DNA from: CAYRHJ01 sp964424105
Lineage (GTDB): Bacteria; Planctomycetota; Phycisphaerae; UBA1845
Length of the DNA stretch: 64,000 bases
Direction: 5' to 3'
NCBI GenBank assembly: GCA_964424105.1
Contig: CAYRHJ010000007.1
Location: 75,114 to 139,113 of the forward strand
Shown here: piece by piece, positions 26,301 to 34,621 of the stretch
Position numbering within the stretch: position 1 is the stretch's first letter
Layout of the letters: each line of letters starts with the position of its first letter
Made by a program: the position numbers and the translations under genes
Notes under the pieces: generated by a model
The model's database searches: none
What the model was told of the DNA's origin: nothing
What the model saw: only the letters and a program-made list of their open reading frames with translations

Positions 26301-27602
26301 ATGACAGCGCCGCATCATTCCGCCGATACGGAGCCCTCAACGGCGGAACCTTCCAACGCACCCATTCCCGATAATGCAGCCTTGCACACCGTGTTCGATC
26401 TTTCGGAGTGGTTCGCCGGTACGGCTGACCTGCAAACCGCGCTCGATGAAACCGCCAGACGCGTCGCCCAATCGATGCACATGAAAGCCTGCGGCATTCG
26501 ACTGCTCGATGAAGAATCGGGCGAGCTGGCCATCAAAGCCTCCTTCAATCTCTCCGACACCTATCTCAACAAGGGGCCCGTGCTCGTGCGAGACAATCCC
26601 ATCGACTTAGCCGCGTTGAACGGCGAGACCGTCCACATCGAAAACGCCTGGCAAGACCCACGCGTTCGATACCCGGAACAGGCTCGCCGAGAAGGCCTGG
26701 TCAGCGGACTCTGTGCACCCATGACCTACCGCGGATACACCATCGGTGTCATCCGCGTTTATTCGGACAAACCACGTTCGTTTACGCCCGAAGAAGGCGC
26801 GTTCCTGCGTACCGCCGGTTCACAGGCCGCCGCCGGAATCATCCAAGCCCGACTCATCGACAGGCAACGATCCACGGAACGATATGTCCGGCAAATACGC
26901 TATGCCGGCGACATTCAACGGCGGATGATCCCGCCCAAGCCGCCCTTGCACCAATGGATTGAGTTCGCCGGCGTGTATTCTCCAAGCCTCGACGTTGGCG
27001 GCGATTTTTATGATTTCATTGAGCTGCCCGGCGGATCCGTAGGCCTGAGCATCGCCGACGTTGTCGGGAAAGGCGTCCCCGCCGCGCTCATGATGGCCTC
27101 GGTGCGCAGCGCCCTGCGGGCCCACGCCTCCGTCACCGCGGACGTCCGCACCATCGTCGCCCGAACCAATCGCCACATGTGCCGCGACACGCTGGCCGGT
27201 GAATTCGCCACTGTCTTCTATGGCGTCTTCTCCGGGAGCGAACCTAAACTGACCTACGTCAACGCTGGGCACGATCCGCCGTTGCTCCTCCGCGAAGGCG
27301 AGTTTCGATCGCTGCAAGCGGGCGGGCTGGTCATCGGAATCGCCCCCGAAGCGGGCTACGAGTACGAATCCGTTTCGCTGCGTTCCGGCGACGTCCTCGT
27401 CTTCTATACCGACGGGGTCATCGACGCCTCCAACTTTCAAGGTGAATTGTTCGGACGCCAACGACTGCGCAAATCCATCCAAAAACATCACGGGCAAAGC
27501 GCCCGCGCCTTGGCCAAGCAGATCATGTGGGACACACGCCGTTTCGCCGGATTGGCTGAGCAGACGGATGATATCACGATCGTCGTCGCCAGGGTTCAAT
27601 AG
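26301..27602 (+). CDS. GAF-domain serine phosphatase of the PP2C/SpoIIE (RsbU) type
   Basis: The 433-residue regulator has a GAF sensor domain (about 30-190) followed by a SpoIIE-type PP2C domain. Metal-site and core motifs are visible: DVGGDFYDF, SIADVVGKGVPAALMMA, YVNAGHDPPLLL, VFYTDGVIDA and a terminal EQTDDITIVV. Such proteins usually dephosphorylate anti-anti-sigma factors in partner-switching pathways; no such partner is in the window. ATG 26301 is chosen because the 103 codons upstream have Arg/Ser-rich non-protein-like composition. Confidence 0.88.
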   Translation: MTAPHHSADTEPSTAEPSNAPIPDNAALHTVFDLSEWFAGTADLQTALDETARRVAQSMHMKACGIRLLDEESGELAIKASFNLSDTYLNKGPVLVRDNPIDLAALNGETVHIENAWQDPRVRYPEQARREGLVSGLCAPMTYRGYTIGVIRVYSDKPRSFTPEEGAFLRTAGSQAAAGIIQARLIDRQRSTERYVRQIRYAGDIQRRMIPPKPPLHQWIEFAGVYSPSLDVGGDFYDFIELPGGSVGLSIADVVGKGVPAALMMASVRSALRAHASVTADVRTIVARTNRHMCRDTLAGEFATVFYGVFSGSEPKLTYVNAGHDPPLLLREGEFRSLQAGGLVIGIAPEAGYEYESVSLRSGDVLVFYTDGVIDASNFQGELFGRQRLRKSIQKHHGQSARALAKQIMWDTRRFAGLAEQTDDITIVVARVQ

Positions 27603-27641
27603 CCTTCGCACGACCATCGCGGGGGTGCCCCATCCATCGTG

Positions 27642-27900
27642 CAGCGATGGGTGGGGTCTCGATGATGGGAGTTCGCTCGATGATGGGAGTTCGCAGGGCC
27701 GGTTTCACCCGCCTCTTTCCAGTCCCACGATCAAATCATTCACGAGCCGCGAGCGCAAAGCGAGCGGTCCCCTGAACCGCGCCATCCCTGCCGGAAACCA
27801 CCCATTCAGCGAGCGGTCTAACTCCGACCGTGACCGGGCTTTGGTCACCGCACCCCACCTCGCCCGTTCAACCGCCGCCCGCCGATTCACCGAGCCGCGC
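27642..27900. repeat. Repeat-rich convergent intergenic region
   Basis: It contains a short GATGATGGGAGTTCGC direct repeat (27661-27696), a GAGCCGCGAGCGC-AAA-GCGAGCGGTC variant of the short element near 27742-27768 (also at 30536-30562), and partial copies near 27806-27820 and 27892. The last partial copy covers the 3' end of the lipoprotein gene. Confidence 0.7.
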
Positions 27901-28254
27901 TCGCGTCTTCTCTAAAATCGCGTGGCTGATCGTTTCATCGCCCAGCACGCCGACCTTGATGGACACCTTGCTGACCCCCTCGGCCTCTCGATTCACGGTG
28001 ACCGATACCGATTTACCCTGCGCGGTCTTCGCCTCGATCTGCCCATCCAGCTTGCTGGACGTCGACGTGATCATTTGCAGGTCAAGCTCCTCCATCGCCG
28101 ATTTCGCCGCGTCAACGACCCGGTCGGGTTCCGCCGAAAAATGCGTGAACTGCGTACCCGTCACCTGCCGGGCCGTCTGACAGCCGGCGACCCAGACCAC
28201 CAGAACAACACCCGTAACGGTTACGATAGAATGCAATACGTTTCGCAACATCAC
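27868..28254 (-). CDS. DUF3568-like lipoprotein
   Basis: The 128-residue protein has a lipoprotein signal ending VVWVAGCQT and a small alpha/beta domain (FSAEPDRVVDAAKSAMEELD, then beta strands with KTAQGKSVSVTVNRE and VSIKVGVLGDETISHAIL). This pattern matches DUF3568-type periplasmic lipoproteins of unknown function. The final residues (GESAGGG) are encoded by repeat-derived DNA, so the native C-terminus may have been altered by the element. Confidence 0.75.
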   Translation of the reverse strand: MMLRNVLHSIVTVTGVVLVVWVAGCQTARQVTGTQFTHFSAEPDRVVDAAKSAMEELDLQMITSTSSKLDGQIEAKTAQGKSVSVTVNREAEGVSKVSIKVGVLGDETISHAILEKTRARLGESAGGG

Positions 28255-28396
28255 TCGACCTCCATGATCCGGACCTGTGCAGATTCTGCGTCCATTGGCT
28301 CAACGAATGACGATTATAATTTGTTTCCCCATGGGCACAACCATCAACCCCGCAGACGTTCTCCATAAACCGCGGGCGTGATTCGTCCCATCCACG

Positions 28397-28429
28397 AAAA
28401 AAAACCGCCGTGATTTCATTCACGGCGGT
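28397..28429 (-). terminator. Rho-independent terminator after the SWIB gene
   Basis: On the minus strand a perfect 10-bp stem (ACCGCCGTGA/TCACGGCGGT, loop of six) is followed by a run of eight T. It lies 43 bp past the stop of the SWIB-domain gene. Confidence 0.9.
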
Positions 28430-28471
28430 GGCGGCATTCTGAACATTCGAAACTTTGAAAATCCCGCTCGA

Positions 28472-29059
28472 TCAAATCTCCGACATGTGGCGATTGACCA
28501 GGCGGGTCATCTGGAACATGTCCACTCGACGCTGTCCGCCGAACACCTGTCGAAGCGCGGGGTCCGCGTTGATGATGCGACGTTGATTGGCGTCCTGAAG
28601 CCCATTCTTCTTGATATAGACCCACAGCTTCTTGGTGATCTGCGTCCGCGGCATGGGCCGAGGACCGACCACCACCGCCAAAGCCGCGTCCGGCTGCATG
28701 GGACGCATGAAGGCCGCGTTCGGCGAACGCTTCGCGGATCGACCACGCCCAGCCGCGGTCCCTCGAGCCGCCAACGACCCGGACGACGCCGATACTCGGC
28801 TGCCGCTCGTGCTTCGAGCCGCCGACACCGTACTCTTGCGACGAACGGCGCTGGCCGACGTTTTCTTGCTCGCGACCCTCGCACTTCCGGATTTCTTGAC
28901 CGTCGACCGCTTGGCGCTGGCCCGTTTGGTCGTGGTTCGCTTGGAAGAGGCTCGCTTGGCTGGGCCACGTGCCGATGAGACCTTGCGCGTTCTTCCTTTG
29001 GCACTGCTCTTGCGAGCCGCCGATGTCCTTTCCGTTCTTTTCGTAACTCTCGTGGGCAT
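28472..29059 (-). CDS. SWIB/MDM2-domain protein with histone H1-like basic tail
   Basis: The first 120 or so residues are a Lys/Arg/Ser/Ala-rich tail (KRASSKRTTTKRASAKRST type) resembling histone H1 or bacterial Hc1 tails. The last 70 residues form a SWIB domain: PRTQITKKLWVYIKKNGLQD, NQRRIINADPALRQVFGG, DMFQMTRLVNRHM. AGGAG nine nt before ATG 29059 sets the start. SWIB proteins occur in eukaryotic chromatin complexes, chlamydiae and some other bacteria; DNA binding or chromosome compaction is a reasonable inference. It has its own strong terminator. Confidence 0.88.
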   Translation of the reverse strand: MPTRVTKRTERTSAARKSSAKGRTRKVSSARGPAKRASSKRTTTKRASAKRSTVKKSGSARVASKKTSASAVRRKSTVSAARSTSGSRVSASSGSLAARGTAAGRGRSAKRSPNAAFMRPMQPDAALAVVVGPRPMPRTQITKKLWVYIKKNGLQDANQRRIINADPALRQVFGGQRRVDMFQMTRLVNRHMSEI

Positions 29060-29432
29060 GTCAATCGCTCCTGCTAGGATATATCGTCCTTCGCGATCCC
29101 ACTTATGGACCGCGCCGCCCCCCATGGGACTAATTAGCTTGGTACTGCCAACACTGGCATTGCCGATGTTTTCGGTCTTATCGGCTCGGCGTCGAAATCC
29201 AATACAGTTAAATTGGGAGATTCACATCAGGATTCGACCGGTCATGCGCCATCGACCAGCCACACGGTACCATTCCGACCGTCACATTCAGTGTCTCGAT
29301 GGCGAGCATCGTCACCCGAAACACCCCGCGAATAAGGCGAAGTCTGAACCACGGCGCCCCGTCAAAACAGCGAACGCAACGGTCGCAAAACGTGACCCCG
29401 CCTCTCGACAAACCCCGACCCGACAGCCCTGA

Positions 29433-29460
29433 TTGACTCGGTTCAACATCAGCCTATCCT
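29433..29460 (+). promoter_or_regulatory. Sigma-70-like promoter upstream of the secreted protein gene
   Basis: TTGACT at 29433-29438 and TATCCT at 29455-29460 are spaced by 16 bp, with the ATG 59 bp downstream. The remainder of the 29060-29519 divergent gap shows no gene. Confidence 0.5.
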
Positions 29461-29519
29461 TTCAGGCGCCGCCGAAGTTCGCTTCATTGTGTGGACGTAG
29501 GGTTTCTGAAAGGAACATC

Positions 29520-30410
29520 ATGTCGGTTCGAGCAATCGTAGGCCTCGGAACGTGCATCCTGACCAGTGCATTGGCTACTTCCGCCTGGTGCCAGGATTTT
29601 TCCATCGACATCATTCCGACGCAGGATTCAATGACACGGGCAAATGAACCGCAGAGCACTTTTGGACAGGCCGGCGGGCTGCACGTTTCCGGTCCCGCCG
29701 CCGTCAATGCCGCCTCTGAACCGCAGGGCGCTGCCAACTCCTGGTTGATGTTCCACTCCGACATTGCCGTCCAAGTTTTCAATGAACAATTCGGACCGAA
29801 TCAATGGGTCATCGTTTCTGCCACGCTGACCGTGTTCGAAGTCGGCAATCCGAACAACAGCGCCTTCAACCGCGGCCTGGGAAACTTTCGCGTCTTTTGG
29901 TTGGCCAATGATAATTGGCAAGAGGGGGGTGGATCGCCCGGTGGCCCCGGCGAGACCTTCGACGATGAAATCAATTTCGAACGGGAATCGTTGTTCCGTA
30001 ACGACGATGTCGATGAACCACTTGGCCAATTCCGTAACGAAGGCGACGATCGCGAATTGGTTTTCAGTCTGGATTTGACCGATGGATTCACGGACGATTT
30101 GATGATGGGCGGTGTGATTTCGTTGTTCCTGACCGCCGCCGACGACACCATCGGTTTCACCTTTCGCTCCAAGGACCGGGCCGCGACGGACCCATCGCAA
30201 GTTCCCCTCCTGACTCTCGTCGCCCGATCAACCATGGACGCGGAAACAAATGGTCCGCAGCCGGACCCCCCGGGCGCAACACCGCCAACGTGCGGATTGG
30301 GTATGCCAGTGGCCATGATGATGCTGTCGGCGGTTCTGCCGCTGATTCGATATCGACCCCGATCTCGCGCTGCCCGGCCATGGAAACGTCAAACGATTTC
30401 TGAGCTGTGA
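29520..30410 (+). CDS. Secreted DNRLRE-like protein with C-terminal membrane/sorting tail
   Basis: The 296-residue protein has a signal peptide (VGLGTCILTSALATSAWCQ), a beta-rich body beginning IIPTQDSMTRANEP, and a C-terminus of PTCGLGMP, a hydrophobic segment and an Arg-rich end. The body resembles DNRLRE-type domains of planctomycete surface proteins. The Cys-Gly plus membrane segment plus Arg tail resembles C-terminal sorting signals cleaved by rhombosortase or exosortase-type systems, but the exact class is not assignable. GAAAGGAAC precedes ATG 29520. A decayed copy of its 3' end lies at about 32405-32520. Confidence 0.65.
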   Translation: MSVRAIVGLGTCILTSALATSAWCQDFSIDIIPTQDSMTRANEPQSTFGQAGGLHVSGPAAVNAASEPQGAANSWLMFHSDIAVQVFNEQFGPNQWVIVSATLTVFEVGNPNNSAFNRGLGNFRVFWLANDNWQEGGGSPGGPGETFDDEINFERESLFRNDDVDEPLGQFRNEGDDRELVFSLDLTDGFTDDLMMGGVISLFLTAADDTIGFTFRSKDRAATDPSQVPLLTLVARSTMDAETNGPQPDPPGATPPTCGLGMPVAMMMLSAVLPLIRYRPRSRAARPWKRQTISEL

Positions 30411-30978
30411 GCGAACGGTCTTCTAACAATTATCAGAGCCGCGACCGCCAGGCCGGGTGGCCCACCTCCTTTGGAGGTGGGGGAGCCGATGATTAATGCG
30501 CCAGTTCGTAGAGCCGGTCTTCACCCGCCTATTATCAGAGCCGCGAGCGCAAAGCGAGCGGTCCGCCGCGTTCCGTCATTCCGGCGTTTTCATCGTTATT
30601 CCGGCGCAAGCCGGAATCCAGGCAGCGTTTTTCTGGATTCCGGCTTGCGCCGGAATGACGGATGCGGGCGTTCGCCGGAATGACGGGCCAGGCGCATGGG
30701 TATTGACGCAGGTCGCCGGCGAGTGTGACCCGACCATGATGGTGGTGAGTATGACCCGACCGTGACGGCGGCGTGAGGCCAAAGAGTGGGCTGTGTCGCC
30801 CCGCGTTCGATAAGTCGCAAAACTGAAAGACCCTGCTACACTAGCACCGTTGATTGACAAGCCAAACGGTTTCGACGAGGATGGCTCTCGCTTGCCTCTT
30901 GCGGGGCGGGTGACGCGGAGCGGTGACGCTCCGAATTCGCGTTTTCCAAAACAGGCTTTGCGGCCAAAGGAGGTGTCT
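30411..30978. repeat. Dense repeat cluster including a 24-bp perfect palindrome
   Basis: In order: a partial short element near 30433-30450; the CCCACCTCC-TTT-GGAGGTGGG hairpin (30455-30491); a GAGCCGCGAGCGC-AAA-GCGAGCGGTC element (30536-30562); then two REP-like units head to head (30598-30621 and 30633-30656). The last two form a perfect 24-bp inverted repeat with an 11-nt loop, and another partial unit follows to 30686. No gene is visible; the promoter of the downstream three-gene operon must lie in its right part. Confidence 0.8.
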
Positions 30979-31440
30979 ATGCCGGGTGACCGAGCAGAGA
31001 CGTTGGTAAAACTGGTGTCGCGATACGCGGCAGCGGCGAAAGATTATTCAAACTACATTTGTGGCCTTTCGGATGTGATTGTCGCTGTTGAACGCGTACT
31101 GCGTTCATTGCCCGGAAAGATCGAGGCAAGCGTCAAGATAGATAACGCGCTGGTACTTTCGTTCGATCGCGGGGGTGCTGACTGGTCTCTATACCTTGAG
31201 GGGTGCGAAGAGTTCCCGTGCCTTTTGAGGGACGCGCCGATTGACCAAAAAATCAAGGCGTATCCATACCTCGAAGTCCTCATCGAGAGTATGTTGGACA
31301 CGCAGGCGAAGCGTCTCTTGAGTTTGCAAGCCGCACTCCCCAACGTAACGAGCGTCCGCGAAAGGATTCGCGCCCTCAAAGCTAGCTTTGTGCCGCCGCC
31401 CCCGCCGAGGAAGGAGGTCACGGATGACGTCCCCTTCTGA
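30979..31440 (+). CDS. Hypothetical protein, first gene of a three-gene operon
   Basis: I recognise no family. It has 153 residues, is largely helical, with LVKLVSRYAAAAKDYSNYI near the start, a short beta-rich middle (SVKIDNALVLSFDRGGADWS) and a Pro-rich tail (SFVPPPPPRKEV). A strong AAAGGAGGTG stands 4 nt before ATG 30979, so the upstream extension to 30850 is rejected. It overlaps the next gene by 17 bp. Confidence 0.65.
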   Translation: MPGDRAETLVKLVSRYAAAAKDYSNYICGLSDVIVAVERVLRSLPGKIEASVKIDNALVLSFDRGGADWSLYLEGCEEFPCLLRDAPIDQKIKAYPYLEVLIESMLDTQAKRLLSLQAALPNVTSVRERIRALKASFVPPPPPRKEVTDDVPF

Positions 31441-31861
31441 GTCGCGATCAAGGCGCGAACAAATTCTGCTTGAGGCCATCAACCCGGTTGATGGAAAGTC
31501 CTGTCACGTGCAAATCAGCTTCGACCGCATGCAGGCCGTTGGGCGACGAAGCTTGGGTCAGGCAAAAGAGTGCGGCTACATCGTGCCGATGATCTTGCAA
31601 CGGCCCGCGGCTGTATTTGAGGGGCTTCGACGCGACGAAGACGATGACCTGCGCGGGGTTGGCTGGCGATGTTATTGCGGAGTTCCCGACCGGAGCTTTC
31701 GCGTAGACGGGACCGAATCGCCGCCCTACCCAGGGCAAGTATTCTTGGTGTTCGTCAACGACGAGGAAGTCGCTTATAATTGGTACTGGGCCAAGTGCGA
31801 TCGTGATGATCGGACGTTGCCTGAGGGATACGTGGATCGGTTCCGGAAGAGGTTGCTATGA
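31424..31861 (+). CDS. Hypothetical protein, second gene of a three-gene operon
   Basis: The family is not recognised. The 145-residue protein contains RPAAVFEGLRRDEDDD, GWRCYCGVPD and GQVFLVFVNDEEVAYNWYW, a compact alpha+beta arrangement loosely like small toxin-type domains (BrnT/DUF4258-like), but no catalytic set can be named. AAGGAGG lies 6 nt before ATG 31424. Its stop overlaps the next start as ATGA. Tight coupling of all three genes suggests a stoichiometric complex or toxin-antitoxin-like unit. Confidence 0.65.
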   Translation: MTSPSESRSRREQILLEAINPVDGKSCHVQISFDRMQAVGRRSLGQAKECGYIVPMILQRPAAVFEGLRRDEDDDLRGVGWRCYCGVPDRSFRVDGTESPPYPGQVFLVFVNDEEVAYNWYWAKCDRDDRTLPEGYVDRFRKRLL

Positions 31862-32283
31862 AGCCCGAATCCAACGCTGATTTTGCCAGGCGGATGATGC
31901 TGCTGGCCCGTCCCGCGGAGCAGTTCAAGCCGACGGCGATGTACGATCGCGACGGCGATTGTATCGAGTTTTTGACGAAGCCGGACCCGTTCTACGCCGA
32001 GCGCGTGGACGATCTCATCACGGTGTATTACAGCCAAGACACGCAAGAGGTCATCGGATCGCTGATCAAGGGTGCGTCGAAGTTTTGCGAACGCATCCAT
32101 CAATCCATGCCTGGATTCAAGATCGTGATTCAGGACGGTCGCGTACGTTTGGAACACCTGTTTCTCGCCCAGCTATGGCAAATGAAAGACGTCGACCCGA
32201 ACGGAATGATCACGCTCACCTATCGCAAGTTGATTCAGGTTGCCGAAGATGCCGACGCGGAAGCGGAAATGACCTCGGCTTGA
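31858..32283 (+). CDS. DUF2283-like hypothetical protein, third gene of a three-gene operon
   Basis: The 141-residue protein contains a stretch typical of DUF2283-like small domains: MYDRDGDCIEFLTKPDP, then DDLITVYYSQDTQEVIGSLI. DUF2283 proteins are often next to small toxin-like DUF4258 genes, which gives weak support to a toxin-antitoxin reading of the operon. The rest (about 80-141) is unassigned. It starts within the ATGA overlap with the preceding gene. Immediately downstream begins a mosaic of decayed gene fragments. Confidence 0.6.
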   Translation: MKPESNADFARRMMLLARPAEQFKPTAMYDRDGDCIEFLTKPDPFYAERVDDLITVYYSQDTQEVIGSLIKGASKFCERIHQSMPGFKIVIQDGRVRLEHLFLAQLWQMKDVDPNGMITLTYRKLIQVAEDADAEAEMTSA

Positions 32284-32318
32284 AGATTTGATCGAATCCA
32301 AATAGTTGGCGTTGGCGC

Positions 32319-32520
32319 AATTCTCGGCGCACCCCCTGAATTCGTCGGCCCCATTCAACGCGAAGGCTCGTCTGTCGACGAGCAGATTTAATTCCCGACC
32401 GCGAATTTGCCGCTGATTCGGAATCGATCCCGTGCTAGCGCAGCCCGGTGCTTGAAACGCCAAACGACTTCTGAGCTGTGAGCAAACGGTCTTCTGACAA
32501 TTATCAGCGCCGTGATCGCC
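32319..32520 (+). pseudogene. Mosaic remnant of two neighbouring genes
   Basis: Positions about 32319-32409 match, with small deletions, an internal part of the 33.1-34.1 kb secreted-protein gene (about 33590-33702). Positions about 32405-32520 match the 3' end of the 29.5-30.4 kb secreted-protein gene plus its downstream flank (about 30339-30450). The two halves join at a shared TTGCCGCTGATTCG-like sequence. Stops and indels break any long frame. Confidence 0.7.
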
Positions 32521-32829
32521 CGCCTGTGCGTGTACGCACGCAGACAGGTCAGGGAGCGGGAATTCGGAATTCATGCGAAGTTCGGGCATGAATCAGCCAT
32601 TGGCGGTATGATCAACCCGCATGATCCAGTCGAATGGCCAGGAACCGTTTTTGTCGGGAGGCGAATTACCATGACTGTGTTGGCTCACACGCGTGCAAAT
32701 CGTGGGTCGGGTGTGGGTCGATCGCGATCGTCGCGAGCATACAGTCGAAACAACCTGCGGTGTTCCGGGACGGTTCGCGACCGGGACGCATCGCCCCGTG
32801 TCGCCAGTCATGCTATTTGCATCTTAACA

Positions 32830-32945
32830 GAGCCGCGACCCTGGACGCGACCAAGGCGGGAGCGTCCAGTCTGGCAAACGGACAACCCCGTCCATAGCAC
32901 TCGAACCGCGCCACGACCGCCGGAAACTACCTGTTCAAGGAGCGG
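32830..32945 (+). repeat. Long interspersed element, copy 2 (116 bp)
   Basis: It has the same ends and interior as the copies at 22033 and 47321. It lies upstream of the secreted-protein gene and is read through in the same frame and phase (EPRPWTRPRRERPVWQT) as copy 3 in the kinase gene. The gap 32521-33063 otherwise shows no gene. Confidence 0.85.
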
Positions 32946-33063
32946 GGGGCGCCTTACCCTTTTCAAGCGCATTATCGACGTTCCAAGAGTTGCGACAATT
33001 CAGACTAGCTACGCTCGCCGCTGTCATCTGACCCGACCGATCCTCGCCTTGCTCGCCGCATGC

Positions 33064-34143
33064 ATGAACCTATCCGTAACGCAACAGGCCGTCGGGCAAT
33101 CGGAAGCGCTTTTCGCCATTCAGGAGTTCGAAGCCGGCGCCCGAATGTTCAAGATCCATCGCACCCCGTATTGGCAGCTCGGCCAAGTTGTGCAAGAAAT
33201 CCATTCACTTCTGAATTCGAATGCGAGTTATGAGGCTATGTATGTTGCTTTTCTAGATGACCCGCAGAACGTTCCGCCCCATCGATTTCGAGTAGAAGCG
33301 GGCGTCCTCCTGCCCAGCGACGCCAATACGCTGGCCGGCTTCACGTCGCAACGCTACGAAAGATTTCTGGCGGCTACGCTCACGTTGCCCGCCGACCGCC
33401 GATTGACGTTACAAGACCACGAGAGGCTGCGAGTCTGGGCCAAAAGCAAAGGGCACCTCGTTCACGGCCACATCATGGAAGTTTACCCACGCGCCGAAAG
33501 TACAAGTGATCGAGCGCAGCTTCGGTTGTTTCTATACGAATTGCCTACGGTGCAGGCCGACGTGGAAGTAGACGAGCCGCCGCAGAAAATTCTCGACGCG
33601 CCTCCTGAATTCGTCGGCCCCGTTCAACGCGAAGGTCCGCCTGTCGACGAGCCGGACGCGCTGATTGAATTCCCGACCGCGCAATTCCCGACCGCGCAAT
33701 TGCCGCCGGCTGTTCAGAATTGGGTCAACGACGTCGCAGCCCGGCTGCGGGTCATCGCCGGCATCGTGGAAGAGAATGACCCAGCGGGCCATCAACGGTT
33801 GGTTTCGCTTTTAAGCCCGTTGATTACAATCGCACGCGGACCGCAGGTCATCGAGCCAATCCAACGTGACGCTGCACTACCGGCTTTGCGGTGGGCGACG
33901 GAATTATCCGATCGCGATGCCGTGCTGAAGCAAATCGATAGAATCCTCGTCCGGGCCCATTTGAAAGTGGATGATCTGGATCAAACTTATGAATCCCTTG
34001 TGCCCGTTATTGCCAATGTCCATCAACTGCTTGCGAGTGAATCTGGCGATAATCAGCCAATCGGGCCGATGCCCGTCGAGGTTTCACCACGTTTGCAAAG
34101 AGATCGTTCACAGATCGATGAAATTAGGGCGGACGGTGAATAA
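33064..34143 (+). CDS. Probable secreted protein of unknown function
   Basis: The frame is open from 32512, but the first ~180 codons are repeat-derived. A plausible signal region (LTRPILALLAACMNLSVTQQAVGQ) spans about 33031-33105, yet the only ATG near it is at 33064 inside the segment. Either a non-canonical start upstream is used or the 5' end was disrupted by the repeat. The mature part has a compact N-terminal domain loosely like effector-binding (GyrI-like) folds, a linker with tandem FPTAQ units, and a helical C-terminus. It ends 1 nt before the candidate selenoprotein gene, so the two are probably co-translated. Confidence 0.55.
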   Translation: MNLSVTQQAVGQSEALFAIQEFEAGARMFKIHRTPYWQLGQVVQEIHSLLNSNASYEAMYVAFLDDPQNVPPHRFRVEAGVLLPSDANTLAGFTSQRYERFLAATLTLPADRRLTLQDHERLRVWAKSKGHLVHGHIMEVYPRAESTSDRAQLRLFLYELPTVQADVEVDEPPQKILDAPPEFVGPVQREGPPVDEPDALIEFPTAQFPTAQLPPAVQNWVNDVAARLRVIAGIVEENDPAGHQRLVSLLSPLITIARGPQVIEPIQRDAALPALRWATELSDRDAVLKQIDRILVRAHLKVDDLDQTYESLVPVIANVHQLLASESGDNQPIGPMPVEVSPRLQRDRSQIDEIRADGE

Positions 34144-34144
34144 A

Positions 34145-34621
34145 ATGGTTAAGACCCGGAAAATTCGCTTGTGCATCACGTTCCTGTTTGTCGCGTCCCC
34201 CTTGGGATGCTCGCGGGGTGATTTCACATTACCCACATTGGACGGAAAGAAAGTGTCACTGAATGATTTCCGTGGCAATGTGATTTTATTGAATTTCTGG
34301 GGTGTTGGGTGACCAAATTGCTATGCGGAGGTTCCGCAGCTCATCGCCGTGCAACGCAAATATCAGGATCGGGGTTTCAAGGTGCTGGCCGTCGATGTTT
34401 GGGATGACGATGCCGCGACGTTACGGCGGTATGCGAGGCAATGTGAAATTAATTACGCCATTTTATTGAACGGGTCCGGCGTGGGCAGCAAATGGGGTGT
34501 TGAATTCATACCGGATAATTTCCTTCTCGACAAGAAAGGGAACATTGTCGAGCGCATCGGCGACTTGTCGCCGGAAAAGTTACCGCACGTGGAATCGAAA
34601 ATCGAACGCCTGCTTCGCTAG
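34145..34621 (+). CDS. Candidate selenoprotein: TlpA/thioredoxin-like lipoprotein with UxxC motif
   Basis: Read through an in-frame TGA at 34310-34312, the gene encodes 158 residues of a TlpA-type thioredoxin fold. These are a signal with possible lipidation Cys22, FTLPTLDGKKVSLNDFRG, then NFWGVG-[TGA]-PNC-YAEVPQL, KVLAVDVWDDD and a C-terminal strand-helix with EFIPDNFLLDKKG (the cis-Pro region). The TGA falls exactly at the first Cys of the WCxxC active site, the position where selenocysteine occurs in known redox selenoproteins. Both halves are otherwise intact and in one frame. A perfect hairpin with GGT loop follows at 34324-34338. The alternative is a simple nonsense mutation. It probably acts as a periplasmic thiol oxidoreductase. 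Confidence 0.75.
34324..34338 (+). promoter_or_regulatory. Candidate bacterial SECIS hairpin
   Basis: TGCGGA (34324-34329) pairs perfectly with TCCGCA (34333-34338), leaving a GGT apical loop. Seventeen nt separate the TGA from the loop, close to the spacing in E. coli fdhF as I recall it, where the SelB-bound apical loop also contains GGU. The hairpin lies inside the coding sequence, as bacterial SECIS elements do. Confidence 0.65.

Noticed and set aside
32512..33063. N-terminal extension of the secreted protein
   Set aside because: It runs through the mosaic remnant and repeat copy 2; a signal-like segment begins only near 33031.
34349..34621. A separate GTG-started thioredoxin-like gene
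   Set aside because: It is in the same frame as the upstream half and lacks the first strand of the fold; it is better read as the C-terminal part of the candidate selenoprotein.
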